Source: a candidate division WOR-3 bacterium | GTDB lineage: Bacteria > SDB-A | Direction of reading: 5' to 3' | DNA length: 32,035 nt | Assembly: GCA_016934535.1 (NCBI GenBank) | Contig: JAFGSQ010000043.1 | Location: 1-32,035, forward strand | Shown here: positions 8,690 through 15,770 of the stretch, in pieces | How positions within the stretch are numbered: the first letter of the stretch is position 1 | Layout: the number at the start of each line of letters is the position of its first letter | The notes under the pieces: generated by a model | The model's input: only the letters and a program-made list of their open reading frames with translations | What the model was told of the DNA's origin: nothing | Database searches by the model: none | Position numbers and translations under genes: made by a program

Positions 8690-10039
8690 TCAGAAGAAAG
8701 AACTTAATTCGCGCCTTCTCGTCAGGGCTATTTCGGCGCAAGCTTTGGCAAAAACTGAGACCGTATCCCTGTCCAGCTTCAGAAGAAATTCGTCTGAATT
8801 TATTTCGCCGTTGAACATAAGTTTCGCAAGGTTCAGGTATTCAATACATTTATCTTTTCCGAGAGATTTGTAAAGGAAAGAAGAAAAAGGAGAATTTCTC
8901 ATGTCGAAAACGGTTTCACGGGATCTGCCGGTTTCGAGAAGAGACAGGACGATAAAATTATGTTTAACTTCCTTGTTCAAAGGCGTGTGAGGAAGATGAT
9001 CCTCTGCTCTCTCTATGTCGCCGAGGTTGAATCTTCTCACGTCTCCCAGGAACATGGAAATAGGAGTGTCTCCGCCAGTGCTGAGAGCTATTGCTTCAAT
9101 TATCGCCGTTGAAAGAAGTTTTATTCCGAGGTATTCTCTGGCAATTAAAATATTTTTGTGAGTTTGATTTGTTATCTTTTCGAAAGTAACATCGTCAGGT
9201 GTACCGGCAAATTTATGGAATATCGTGTCCGGATTGAGATTATCCATAAATATCTGCATCTTCATCAGCGCTTTTCTGTAATTTTTTATTGAATAAATTC
9301 TGTCGGCCCATAAAATCGGGTTTGTCTCAGGTATGAGTTCCCATGTACAGTCGAGAAATTTAGCTATGTCCTCGTAGGCAAAATTTTCAACGTCTTTGTT
9401 GCCCATCTCGACAGCCATTCTGAGAATTTCCGTCACCTCGTCTCCCGCGAGGTCAAGTTTGTTCTTTTTGCTTATATCAATAATTCTCTCTTCAAGCTTT
9501 TCGAAACAGCTTTTTCCATCTTCGTCTTTATTTCTGAAGGGAATGGTGCCCTCAATGCATGCTGAAATAGCCAGAAGATGTTTAAGAGAAAGGACGCTTT
9601 CAAGTTCCTTGACCGCAGTCAAAGCGCTCAGGAATTCGTTCATGCCGTTAAGTGTCGAGAGTTTCTGCCCGAAAGCGAATCCGAACACTTCGAGGACCAT
9701 TTTCGCGTTATCTTCCTTGAATTTCTTCTTTATCACAACGCCGTTCTCGTCAGTATCGACGAAGTTGAGAAGCGCTTCTTTCATGACTGTCGGAAACCCT
9801 TGGTCTATCTGATAATATACTATATCGTGAAACAGGCCGGCGAGAACCTGTACAGGCTTCATTCCGTCACATATCTTAAACACATGATCAGGTGTGTGAA
9901 AATTTCTGTTCTGGCTTGTCATGGCGCAGTGAACGTGAAAAGCAAGCTTTTCTTCCCTCGACTCAGGTACTTCGACACCGAGTTTTTCAAACGAATCCTG
10001 AAAAAGACTTATTAATCTGTTCACTGTAGATAATGCCAT
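8690..10039 (-). CDS. HD-superfamily predicted phosphohydrolase
   Basis: A 449-residue soluble protein. The N-terminal part carries the metal-binding HD signature: H48 and H52 in FHTPDHVF, and the H71-D72 doublet in GLFHDIVYYQID. This resembles the predicted metal-dependent HD phosphohydrolases with a YH..DH...HD pattern. The C-terminal 200 residues are helical and unassigned. A plausible Shine-Dalgarno (GAAGGTG) precedes the ATG. The family hydrolyses phosphoesters or nucleotides, but the substrate here is unknown. It is followed on its upstream side by the dehydrogenase/ABM pair with a 50-base gap, possibly one transcription unit. Length is about double a simple HD enzyme, so the second half may be a regulatory or partner domain. 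Confidence 0.72.
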   Translation of the reverse strand: MALSTVNRLISLFQDSFEKLGVEVPESREEKLAFHVHCAMTSQNRNFHTPDHVFKICDGMKPVQVLAGLFHDIVYYQIDQGFPTVMKEALLNFVDTDENGVVIKKKFKEDNAKMVLEVFGFAFGQKLSTLNGMNEFLSALTAVKELESVLSLKHLLAISACIEGTIPFRNKDEDGKSCFEKLEERIIDISKKNKLDLAGDEVTEILRMAVEMGNKDVENFAYEDIAKFLDCTWELIPETNPILWADRIYSIKNYRKALMKMQIFMDNLNPDTIFHKFAGTPDDVTFEKITNQTHKNILIAREYLGIKLLSTAIIEAIALSTGGDTPISMFLGDVRRFNLGDIERAEDHLPHTPLNKEVKHNFIVLSLLETGRSRETVFDMRNSPFSSFLYKSLGKDKCIEYLNLAKLMFNGEINSDEFLLKLDRDTVSVFAKACAEIALTRRRELSSFF

Positions 10040-10089
10040 ATTGCACCTTCAACCGATAATATCAAATATATAAAACTTACGCAAATTCA

Positions 10090-11310
10090 TTATCTTCTAT
10101 TTTCTTGTTCCAGAATCTCTATCAAATCGTCTTTTGTCAATTTGCAGGGGCTGTTTTTAACATTCGTATTTTTTGTTATAACAGAAAAATATTTTTCTTC
10201 CACTCCGTATTCGTCAAGTTTTGCCAGGCCTGTTTTTTTAAGCAAGCAGTCAATGTTTTCAAAAAGCTTTTCCGTATCAGCCGGCGAATCATAGCCTTCT
10301 GAAAAACCGGCCAGCAATCTGAGTTTTGAAACAGTTTTTTCATCACCGCATCCGGCGCACTCATAAAAGGTCTTTCTAAGACAATGTACAAGCAGGTTTG
10401 CGCATATAAATCCATGAGGTGCTCCGAACATTCCGCCTATCACTGCCGCAAAACCATGAACAGTTCCCAATCCTGCATTAGCAAGAGTTACACCGGAAAA
10501 GAATACGCTGAGGGACATCTCCTGTTTGGCTTTTTCATCGGAAAAGTCACCGGTCAAGTGTTTCATGGCGGAAAACGCCATTTTAAAACCTTGTCCCGCC
10601 AGTAAATCTGTCGCTTCAGTCGCCCTGACAGAAATGAAAGATTCTGCAAGCTGTGTCAATGCGTCCATGCCGCTCGAAAAGGCAGTGTTTACAGGGCAGG
10701 AGTATGTCAGTCGCGGGTCAAGCACAGCCACATCGGGAATGAGACGGTCGCCTCTCAGAGACGCTTTAAGTTCCTCTCCCAAAACATTTATGACGGCATT
10801 TTTTGTCGCTTCGCTGCCCGTCCCGGAAGTAGTCGGCACGGCAATAAAAGGAATTTTATCTTTTTTGAAAATTCTCGGTGAAGGGCGGTTTTCCAGAAAA
10901 TCCTTTGTCGGTCCATTTTCATTCATCAGCACAGACAGCGCTTTGCCTGCGTCTAGGACACTTCCGCCCCCTACGGCGATTATCGAGCAAATTATTTCAT
11001 TTCTGAATTCATCCTTGATCCCGTCTATCATCTTGTCGGTAGGTTCATATGGGATTTTTACGCGAAAGATATGAAGTCCCGTCTTTTCTTTTTCGCGCAT
11101 AAAATCATTATAAAATTTCGTTTCTTCAAACGATTTTGATCCTGTAACCAGCAAAGCGTTCGTTCCAAAACTTTTTGCTATTTCTGCGACGATATCAAAA
11201 ACTCCGATTCCAGAGACAATGCGCGGGGGCACTGAAAGGGCTTTAAATATTTCACTGCTTGATCCTGATACAGCGAAGATTTTACTCAGGAAATCGACCG
11301 TGTTTTCCAT
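10090..11310 (-). CDS. iron-containing (group III) alcohol dehydrogenase
   Basis: A 406-residue member of the Fe-ADH/dehydroquinate-synthase-like fold. The NAD(P)-binding GGGSVLDAGKAL, the PTTSGTGSEAT motif and the metal-site region GMDALTQLAESF are clear, followed by VHGFAAVIGGMFGAPHG with the two later metal histidines. Of the four canonical ligands (Asp, His, His, His in FucO-type enzymes), the first His is Gln here (about residue 220). As I recall, the same GLDALTQ pattern occurs in a subgroup of natural family members, so the enzyme need not be dead. A ribosome binding site (AGGTGGGACA) precedes the ATG. The first 25 bases overlap the ABM-domain gene. It probably oxidises or reduces a small alcohol/aldehyde; the substrate is unknown. 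Confidence 0.9.
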   Translation of the reverse strand: MENTVDFLSKIFAVSGSSSEIFKALSVPPRIVSGIGVFDIVAEIAKSFGTNALLVTGSKSFEETKFYNDFMREKEKTGLHIFRVKIPYEPTDKMIDGIKDEFRNEIICSIIAVGGGSVLDAGKALSVLMNENGPTKDFLENRPSPRIFKKDKIPFIAVPTTSGTGSEATKNAVINVLGEELKASLRGDRLIPDVAVLDPRLTYSCPVNTAFSSGMDALTQLAESFISVRATEATDLLAGQGFKMAFSAMKHLTGDFSDEKAKQEMSLSVFFSGVTLANAGLGTVHGFAAVIGGMFGAPHGFICANLLVHCLRKTFYECAGCGDEKTVSKLRLLAGFSEGYDSPADTEKLFENIDCLLKKTGLAKLDEYGVEEKYFSVITKNTNVKNSPCKLTKDDLIEILEQENRR

Positions 11311-11612
11311 TGTCCCACCTTATCAGGCAATAAAGGATTGTATTTCGTACAAGATCTGGGCTTCTCCATCATCTTTTCGACGGTTTCTTTCCACACCAGA
11401 TAGTGATTCTCGTTTTTATGTTTCGCGGCATCTTCTTCCGAAGAGTAGACTTCGTAAAGCATGAATTCAGTCGGGTCGTCCGATTTTTGAATAAAATCGA
11501 ATCTCAGGTTTCCGTTTTCTTTCGTTGAGTTTTTATGATTTTCGGCTGTCGCTTCTATGAACCGGCTGACAAATTCCTTCTTAACTTTGACGAACACGCA
11601 TGTAACGGTCAA
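11286..11612 (-). CDS. ABM-domain protein, LsrG-like
   Basis: A 108-residue protein of the antibiotic-biosynthesis-monooxygenase fold (dimeric ferredoxin-like barrel). The order VFVKVKKEFVSRFIEAT, NHKNSTKENGNLRFDFIQ, FMLYEVYSSEEDAAKHK and HYLVWKETVEKMM follows LsrG and YgiN relatives closely. LsrG isomerises phospho-AI-2 in Escherichia coli, and others act as quinol monooxygenases or have unknown roles. The start is a TTG with a well placed GGAG six bases upstream, inside the end of the preceding gene. The C-terminus extends about 12 residues past the conserved PLLP end and overlaps the dehydrogenase start, so the two enzymes are probably co-translated and may act on one metabolite. No other lsr gene is present, so an AI-2 role is not supported. 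Confidence 0.85.
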   Translation of the reverse strand: MTVTCVFVKVKKEFVSRFIEATAENHKNSTKENGNLRFDFIQKSDDPTEFMLYEVYSSEEDAAKHKNENHYLVWKETVEKMMEKPRSCTKYNPLLPDKVGQWKTRSIS

Positions 11613-11613
11613 A

Positions 11614-12171
11614 TCAGACTCCTTTCTTTATGAACTCCTTTAGAAAAAGAAATTCCGGCGAGTCGAGATCGTTGACAATCCTGTAGGAAGCGAATCCGTA
11701 TGATTTTGAATGTTTGAGAATTCTGCGTTTAATACAAACCGCTTCAATTTTATCGGTGTCGAAATTAACGAATTTTTCCGTAACGGCTCGCCTCATGATT
11801 TCCTTTGTTTCATAAAAAAGCTCATTATCCCTGTTGAGGAGGTTTTGAACGGAAAGCAGCCGCAGTATCTCTTTTTTGTCCAATTCACTTCTTTTTAAAG
11901 GAGCGAGATGAAGCCTGAAAATTCTTTTGTTGGTATCTATTTGCTGTAGCAAAGGACAGCTTGTATCAGCGTTTTCATCCAGCGAGGAATATTCAAAACT
12001 GAGATCTGAAAAATACTTTATCCTGTCACCGAGCAAGTGGTCCGAACCCATAGACGCCTGCAGGATCAGTTTACAAATGTCTCTTATTTCGAGACGAGGA
12101 TGAAGTTTGAATTCTGTTTCCAGGATTTTTATTGTTTGAAGAAATTTTTCATTTTCGGATTTAGAGTCCAT
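11614..12171 (-). CDS. conserved-looking hypothetical protein
   Basis: I cannot assign a function. From the ATG at 12171 it encodes 185 residues, soluble and charged, with the phrase LILQASMGSDHLLGDRIKYF near residue 35 and HLAPLKRSE in the middle. A similar pattern (QA..G..HLL.D...Y) is familiar from uncharacterised proteins of Firmicutes. The frame stays open to a TTG at 12207, but the extra twelve residues are hydrophobic and the TTG is 18 bases from the AGGAG at 12227. That AGGAG instead faces an ATG whose frame ends after three codons (ATG AAG AGT TGA), so the true start is uncertain. It is divergent from the HIT-family gene. Confidence 0.6.
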   Translation of the reverse strand: MDSKSENEKFLQTIKILETEFKLHPRLEIRDICKLILQASMGSDHLLGDRIKYFSDLSFEYSSLDENADTSCPLLQQIDTNKRIFRLHLAPLKRSELDKKEILRLLSVQNLLNRDNELFYETKEIMRRAVTEKFVNFDTDKIEAVCIKRRILKHSKSYGFASYRIVNDLDSPEFLFLKEFIKKGV

Positions 12172-12231
12172 TTTCTTGAGACTAACAAAAAAAACAACCA
12201 GAATCAACTCTTCATTTTTTAAAAACTCCTC

Positions 12232-12259
12232 TTGACCTTTTGCTGTTTTTTAATATCCT
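12232..12259 (+). promoter_or_regulatory. candidate sigma70 promoter of the HIT gene, leaderless
   Basis: TTGACC at 12232-12237 and TATCCT at 12254-12259 are separated by 16 bases. A start site about seven bases after the -10 would fall at the ATG at 12266 itself. There is no Shine-Dalgarno-like purine tract before that ATG, so the transcript may be leaderless. Predicted from sequence only. Confidence 0.45.
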
Positions 12260-12265
12260 ATTATT

Positions 12266-12745
12266 ATGGAAAATCTTTGGGCACCCTGGAGGAGTGATTA
12301 CATTTCCAATGTCGATAACACAGTGGAATGTATTTTCTGCAGGGCTGCAGAAGAAAAAGACCCTCTCAAAGTTTTTCGCCTTCAGAAAACTTTGAAATCA
12401 ATTATAATTTTAAATTTGTACCCGTACAATTCAGGTCATGCGATGGTGGCACCTTTAAACCACGAAGGTTCTTTCGAGAACCTATCAATCGAAGAGATAT
12501 CAGACATCAATCTTTGCCTGCAAAAACTCATCACGATCATGAAAAAGAAATTAAATCCTGACGGATTCAATATCGGCGCAAACATTGGAAGGGTCGCCGG
12601 AGCTGGAATCCCGGGACATTTTCATATGCACATTGTTCCAAGGTGGAGCGGAGACACGAATTTTATGCCCGTGTTCGGAAAAACAAAAATTGTCTCTATT
12701 TCGCCTGAAGAAATCTGGCACAAACTCGCTGACGACTTTCAATGA
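12266..12745 (+). CDS. HIT-family nucleotide hydrolase/phosphorylase
   Basis: A 159-residue histidine-triad protein. The opening MENLWAPWRSDYI and the zinc-type CIFC (residues ~23-26) match the COG0537-like long HIT branch. YPYNSGHAMVAPLNHEGSFENL is the conserved strand-loop region, and the catalytic triad is HFHMHIVPRW, followed by the branch-typical GDTNFMPV. Members cleave phosphoanhydride or phosphoramidate bonds of nucleotides such as Ap4A or AMP conjugates. Family homology begins at the very first residue, which supports the ATG at 12266 despite the absence of a ribosome binding site. The stop overlaps the start of the next gene (ATGA). Confidence 0.93.
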   Translation: MENLWAPWRSDYISNVDNTVECIFCRAAEEKDPLKVFRLQKTLKSIIILNLYPYNSGHAMVAPLNHEGSFENLSIEEISDINLCLQKLITIMKKKLNPDGFNIGANIGRVAGAGIPGHFHMHIVPRWSGDTNFMPVFGKTKIVSISPEEIWHKLADDFQ

Positions 12746-13170
12746 ATGATGCTGAAAAAATATCCTGGAAAGGCTGGCTTGCCGCTGAAAAACCTTACCT
12801 GACACTTTTCGCAGTGTCCGTTCTCGCAGCAGTCTGGATACTGACATTCATTTTTTTACAAAGCGCCGTCGTCTCAACGCTTCTCACTTTTTGCGTGTTC
12901 GTCTACGTTTCAGAGTTCTTCTTACCCGTAGATTACGGTTTGGATTCTGACTCTGCCTGGAAAAAAATCGGACCTGTCATGATAAAGAAACAGTGGACTC
13001 AACTGAGATCATTTTACACCGATAAAAACGGCGTTCTCATAAGTCCTTTTACCAAACCTTCCAGACTTGAGACTTTCCGGGGCATTTACCTTCGCTTTGC
13101 TGATGCAGATAAGGAAATAGTACTTGATTCCATTAAAAAGCAAATTGAAAAAAACATCGGAAACAAGTAG
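12742..13170 (+). CDS. small membrane protein with two TM helices
   Basis: A 142-residue protein of unknown function. Two membrane helices lie close together near residues 19-40 and 43-62 (LTLFAVSVLAAVWILTFIFL and VVSTLLTFCVFVYVSEFFL). They are followed by a cytoplasmic-looking domain of about 75 residues ending GVLISPFTKPSRLETFRGIYL, then a charged helix. The arrangement of a helix pair followed by a small beta-rich domain is reminiscent of bacterial PH-domain (YdbT/YvbH-like) membrane proteins, but I would not assign it. It overlaps the HIT gene by four bases, so the pair is one operon. It converges on the TrmB-like regulator 26 bases away. Confidence 0.68.
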   Translation: MNDAEKISWKGWLAAEKPYLTLFAVSVLAAVWILTFIFLQSAVVSTLLTFCVFVYVSEFFLPVDYGLDSDSAWKKIGPVMIKKQWTQLRSFYTDKNGVLISPFTKPSRLETFRGIYLRFADADKEIVLDSIKKQIEKNIGNK

Positions 13171-13196
13171 AGGACCTCTTTTCCTCAGAAGAAATT

Positions 13197-14027
13197 TCAT
13201 GTAAAAATTTCGGCTTTTTCCCAGATATTTTCAAAAAGCATTTTACATGCTTCGGCGAGTTCTTTGTGTTCTATATAAACCGACGTAATCGTGTTGTTTT
13301 TTCCCAATGATTGTTGAAGTGGAAAAACCACTTTCAGTCTATCGACCACTATCATCTTTATAGGCAGGTTTTCCACTATTCTGGCTTGTTGTCCCGATTG
13401 AACCTGATCTTTCACGTAATTCTGGAGCCAGTCAATCGTCTCTATCTCATTTTTTTCGTAAATATTTTTGCAGACACCGCCTCTTTTCAACAGCTCCGAT
13501 TCTTCCTGTTTTTGTTCTGTCAGAAGCAACGGATTATCACAAACGTATGGGCCTTTGTTGAAAGTAAGAGCTTCATTTTTTGATTCCTGAATAATCATCT
13601 GATATTTTTTCTGGTTCTGTTTTCTGTCCTTTATCACTTCAATGAAATCGAGGGGATTCATAATCTCTTTACACTCGTTGAAAACCGGCGTTAGTTCTTC
13701 AACAAGAACTTTTACTATGCCGATTTTTTTTTCAAGCAGATCACTACAGTTTCTGCTGTATTTTTCGAAAACTCTCTCAAATGCTACAGAGGGTTCGACA
13801 GCTTCGTAATATTTCTTTTTTCCCACAAGTTTTTCCGTGCATATTCCCCTGTCCACCATTTTCTGAAGCACTTCGTAGATTTTAGTCCTCGTAATATTCA
13901 CCTGATGTTGTAACTCCGAGGGGGTAAAATTTTTCATAGTCAGCAGAGTTAAATATACTTTTGCTTCCCTTTCAGTGAGTCCAAGTTCAATAAAATTCTG
14001 TATGTGTCTTGCGTAATCATCGTTCAT
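13197..14027 (-). CDS. TrmB-family transcriptional regulator
   Basis: A 276-residue protein. Residues ~8-75 form a winged helix of TrmB type: FIELGLTEREAKVYLTLLTM, then FTPSELQHQVNITRTKIYEVLQKMVDRGICTEK with the wing GKKKYYEAVEP. A coiled-coil region (FEKYSRNCSDLLEKKIGIVKVLVEEL) and a C-terminal sensor-like domain follow, as in TrmB relatives that bind sugars or metabolites. The ATG at 14027 has a strong GGAGG seven bases upstream (complement at 14035-14039), preferred over an in-frame ATG at 14063. TrmB proteins are best known in archaea but occur in many bacteria. A perfect inverted repeat lies 37 bases upstream and could be its own operator. Confidence 0.85.
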   Translation of the reverse strand: MNDDYARHIQNFIELGLTEREAKVYLTLLTMKNFTPSELQHQVNITRTKIYEVLQKMVDRGICTEKLVGKKKYYEAVEPSVAFERVFEKYSRNCSDLLEKKIGIVKVLVEELTPVFNECKEIMNPLDFIEVIKDRKQNQKKYQMIIQESKNEALTFNKGPYVCDNPLLLTEQKQEESELLKRGGVCKNIYEKNEIETIDWLQNYVKDQVQSGQQARIVENLPIKMIVVDRLKVVFPLQQSLGKNNTITSVYIEHKELAEACKMLFENIWEKAEIFT

Positions 14028-14063
14028 TGCGTGTCCTCCGGCAATTTTTGTCTCTTTAAACAA

Positions 14064-14081
14064 AACAAATCATTATTTGTT
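14064..14081. promoter_or_regulatory. inverted repeat, candidate operator upstream of the TrmB-like gene
   Basis: AACAAAT and ATTTGTT are perfect 7-base arms around CATT. The repeat lies between the regulator start (14027) and a TATAAT at 14133-14138 on the minus strand, so it would fall in the 5' leader of the regulator transcript. Autoregulation is inferred from position only. Confidence 0.4.
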
Positions 14082-14217
14082 CCCAGATGTTATCATTAAA
14101 ACAACACAAGATAAAATCATTTTTGACAAATTATTATAAAATCAACGCTTATTATCAATCAGATGCAGGGGGGCTGAAAATTTTTCTGGCCGGCAATATT
14201 CCTGAAAATGTTAATTG

Positions 14218-14805
14218 CTATTTGAATATAATTACAAGACCTGTCTGTTCAGAGAAAAGAGGGGCGAAAGAATTGAGATTCAAAAGGATCTTATCCCGTG
14301 AAGGAAACATTCCGGCGTCTTCTGCTAGTTTTCTCGATTCAGTTTCGAAGTCGGCCAAAAGATTTAAGGTCGTGTTCTCCCCTTTAACAAGATCAACCAG
14401 TCTGACTATTCCCGATTTACTCTCGAATACCTGGATGCCCTCCAAATCGACGGATATGTCGAGTATTTCAGGTTCCGGAATAATCACCCACACCGTGTCG
14501 CCGATTCTTTCAAGATCTTCATCTGTCAGTTTTTTTAAATCCACTCCGTAGTACATTGTTACGACTGTGTATATAAGGGCTTTATCGGTGCCGGTGAGCC
14601 AGTGGCTGTTGTCAACATGAACGATGACCTGTGTCACTATTTTGTCAGTGACCAAAAAAGTAAGCTGTTCTGAACGAAGAATTTCCAGTGTCGATATCAC
14701 TTTTTTTTCAGTCGGGGATTTGAACAAGAACGAAATCAGAACGAAAATCGCTACGACCGAGATAGAGAGCGCTATCGTGACAATGAGAGAATACTTTTTC
14801 AGCAT
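14218..14805 (-). CDS. membrane-anchored protein, DUF4230-like
   Basis: From the ATG at 14805 (GAGG five bases upstream), it encodes 195 residues. One N-terminal membrane helix (about residues 5-27) is followed by an extracytoplasmic domain: KVISTLEILRSEQLTFLVTD, then VYIPEPEI-like strands (WVIIPEPEILDISVDLEG) and a C-terminal helix plus strand ending TGLVIIF. The alternation of strands with the phrase LEILRSE.LTFLVTDK resembles proteins annotated DUF4230; function unknown. An upstream in-frame ATG at 14826 overlaps a possible 24-residue peptide gene and lacks a ribosome binding site. No cysteines are apparent in the soluble part, and a signal-anchor role is more likely than secretion. Confidence 0.7.
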   Translation of the reverse strand: MLKKYSLIVTIALSISVVAIFVLISFLFKSPTEKKVISTLEILRSEQLTFLVTDKIVTQVIVHVDNSHWLTGTDKALIYTVVTMYYGVDLKKLTDEDLERIGDTVWVIIPEPEILDISVDLEGIQVFESKSGIVRLVDLVKGENTTLNLLADFETESRKLAEDAGMFPSRDKILLNLNSFAPLFSEQTGLVIIFK

Positions 14806-14812
14806 AATAACC

Positions 14813-14887
14813 TCAACAGGACACAAACCTCAGAAATACCAGAATCAGAATTACGACAATACAGGAATATATGACGACTTTTTTCAT
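14813..14887 (-). CDS. possible 24-residue hydrophobic peptide
   Basis: A short frame starting at ATG 14887 encodes MKKVVIYSCIVVIL then a Leu/Val/Phe-rich helix ending FVSC and TGA. It has two lysines at the N-terminus, a single membrane-length hydrophobic stretch and two cysteines. A GGAAGG lies three bases before the ATG. Its stop is seven bases before the DUF4230-like start and overlaps that gene's GAGG ribosome binding site, suggesting translational coupling. It could be a real single-span membrane peptide or a chance frame in AT-rich DNA. Confidence 0.4.
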   Translation of the reverse strand: MKKVVIYSCIVVILILVFLRFVSC

Positions 14888-14953
14888 TTACCTTCCACTG
14901 TTAATGTTTTTCAAATTTTATCATCCTTGCGCGGGATAAAAAAGCTTTATATC

Positions 14954-15388
14954 TCAATCGTTTTTATATCCGAAGGGTATTACGTAAACTGGGATCTCTT
15001 CCAAGACTCCTCCCAAAGCTAAGATTACTTTTTCGTCGTCAAAAGCGCCTACCATGACGCTCGAAAGTCCCAGAGATACGGCTTCAAGGCTTACGTTCTG
15101 GCCGAGGTGTCCGGCTTCCATAAAGACATATCTTTCAGCTCTGCTTCCATATCTTGCTTCAGTTCTTTGCACTACTTCCGTTACAAGCAGAACTGCGGGT
15201 GCATTTTCTATAAAGGATTGATTGAGACATGCACTGGCGAGTCCCCGCCTTTTGTCTCCTCGCACCACTGGTAATAATCCGTGGTCCGATGGAACATATT
15301 TATATATTCCCGGATCGACAAATGAAAAAATAAGGATCACCGGCAAAATAAAAAACAAAGAAACTCTCAAGCGCGGCCCTTTCGGCAA
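14954..15388 (-). CDS. SagB/ThcOx-type nitroreductase, N-terminally truncated
   Basis: Residues ~24-144 match the C-terminal part of SagB-type flavin oxidoreductases: DPGIYKYVPSDHGLL, FIENAPAVLLVTEV, the RYVFMEAGHLGQNVSLEA helix and LEEIPVYVIPFGY. Full-length members are around 200 residues or more and begin with an RRS motif and an SAGALYP-like segment. Both are missing here and are replaced by a hydrophobic stretch (LFFILPVILIFSF). The only start is a TTG at 15388 without a ribosome binding site, and an in-frame TAA lies about 30 codons upstream. The upstream in-frame residues IAELPKGPRLRVSLF resemble the leader of full-length relatives, so an internal deletion is likely. It may be a pseudogene or a reduced domain. 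Confidence 0.6.
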   Translation of the reverse strand: MPKGPRLRVSLFFILPVILIFSFVDPGIYKYVPSDHGLLPVVRGDKRRGLASACLNQSFIENAPAVLLVTEVVQRTEARYGSRAERYVFMEAGHLGQNVSLEAVSLGLSSVMVGAFDDEKVILALGGVLEEIPVYVIPFGYKND

Positions 15389-15425
15389 TTCAGCGATAAA
15401 AATCGAAAAATTCCGGACACAGGAT

Positions 15426-15453
15426 TTTATACCGTAAGTTTAAAAAAATCAAA
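15426..15453 (-). promoter_or_regulatory. candidate promoter for the truncated nitroreductase
   Basis: On the minus strand TTTGAT (complement 15448-15453) and TATAAA (complement 15426-15431) are 16 bases apart. It lies back to back with the plus-strand TTGACA at 15459. Predicted by eye; the -35 match is weak. Confidence 0.35.
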
Positions 15454-15458
15454 CTTGA

Positions 15459-15489
15459 TTGACAGGTGGAATAAAACGTGCAAAATACT
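15459..15489 (+). promoter_or_regulatory. candidate promoter for the symporter operon
   Basis: A perfect TTGACA at 15459-15464 is followed after 19 bases by AATACT (15484-15489). The transcript would carry a leader of about 80 bases to the ATG at 15576. The long spacer lowers confidence. Confidence 0.4.
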
Positions 15490-15575
15490 ATTTACAGTCA
15501 AACTTATCCGGCATTGTTTTGTCTTTACCAGCCGGTCCAATCCAGGAAAAGACCCATTTTTCAAAAGGAGTCGCA

Positions 15576-15770
15576 ATGAAAAACACCGGTTTTTTCTGGA
15601 TTTTTTCTTGGTTGGTTTTTGTCTTCCTCGGATGTGATTTTTGGAATTGGGGCAAAACAACGCAATTGACTTTCGGATTGCCGACGTGGATTGTTCGGGA
15701 GATATTTTTAGTTCTTTTATTTGCGCTCGTTATGTTATTTTTGGTTCGTTTTGCCTGGGGTAAAAAATGA
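15576..15770 (+). CDS. small membrane protein, likely partner of the symporter
   Basis: A 64-residue protein starting at ATG 15576 behind AAGGAG (15565-15570). It has two hydrophobic stretches: residues ~4-19 ending in LGC, and ~35-58 (WIVREIFLVLLFALVMLFLV) followed by a positively charged RFAWGKK tail. Small two-helix proteins of this size (YhdT/DUF997, DUF3311 and DUF4212 types) often precede sodium/solute symporter genes, and here the stop overlaps the symporter start by four bases. FLGC is a poor lipobox, so lipidation is doubtful. The longer frame upstream to 15459 overlaps the promoter region and has no homologous look. Confidence 0.72.
   Translation: MKNTGFFWIFSWLVFVFLGCDFWNWGKTTQLTFGLPTWIVREIFLVLLFALVMLFLVRFAWGKK

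Noticed and set aside
3910-11612. Quorum-sensing (AI-2) system suggested by an AI-2E transporter and an LsrG-like protein
   Set aside because: The two genes are 6 kb apart in different blocks, no luxS or other lsr gene is visible, and both families have many unrelated roles.
12205-12218. Three-codon minigene (ATG AAG AGT TGA) behind AGGAG before the hypothetical gene
   Set aside because: Too short to judge; recorded only because it makes the start of the gene at 11614-12171 uncertain.
13169-13182. Hairpin AGAG-GAC-CTCT followed by TTT between the convergent genes as a terminator
   Set aside because: Only four base pairs and a short T-run; too weak to call.
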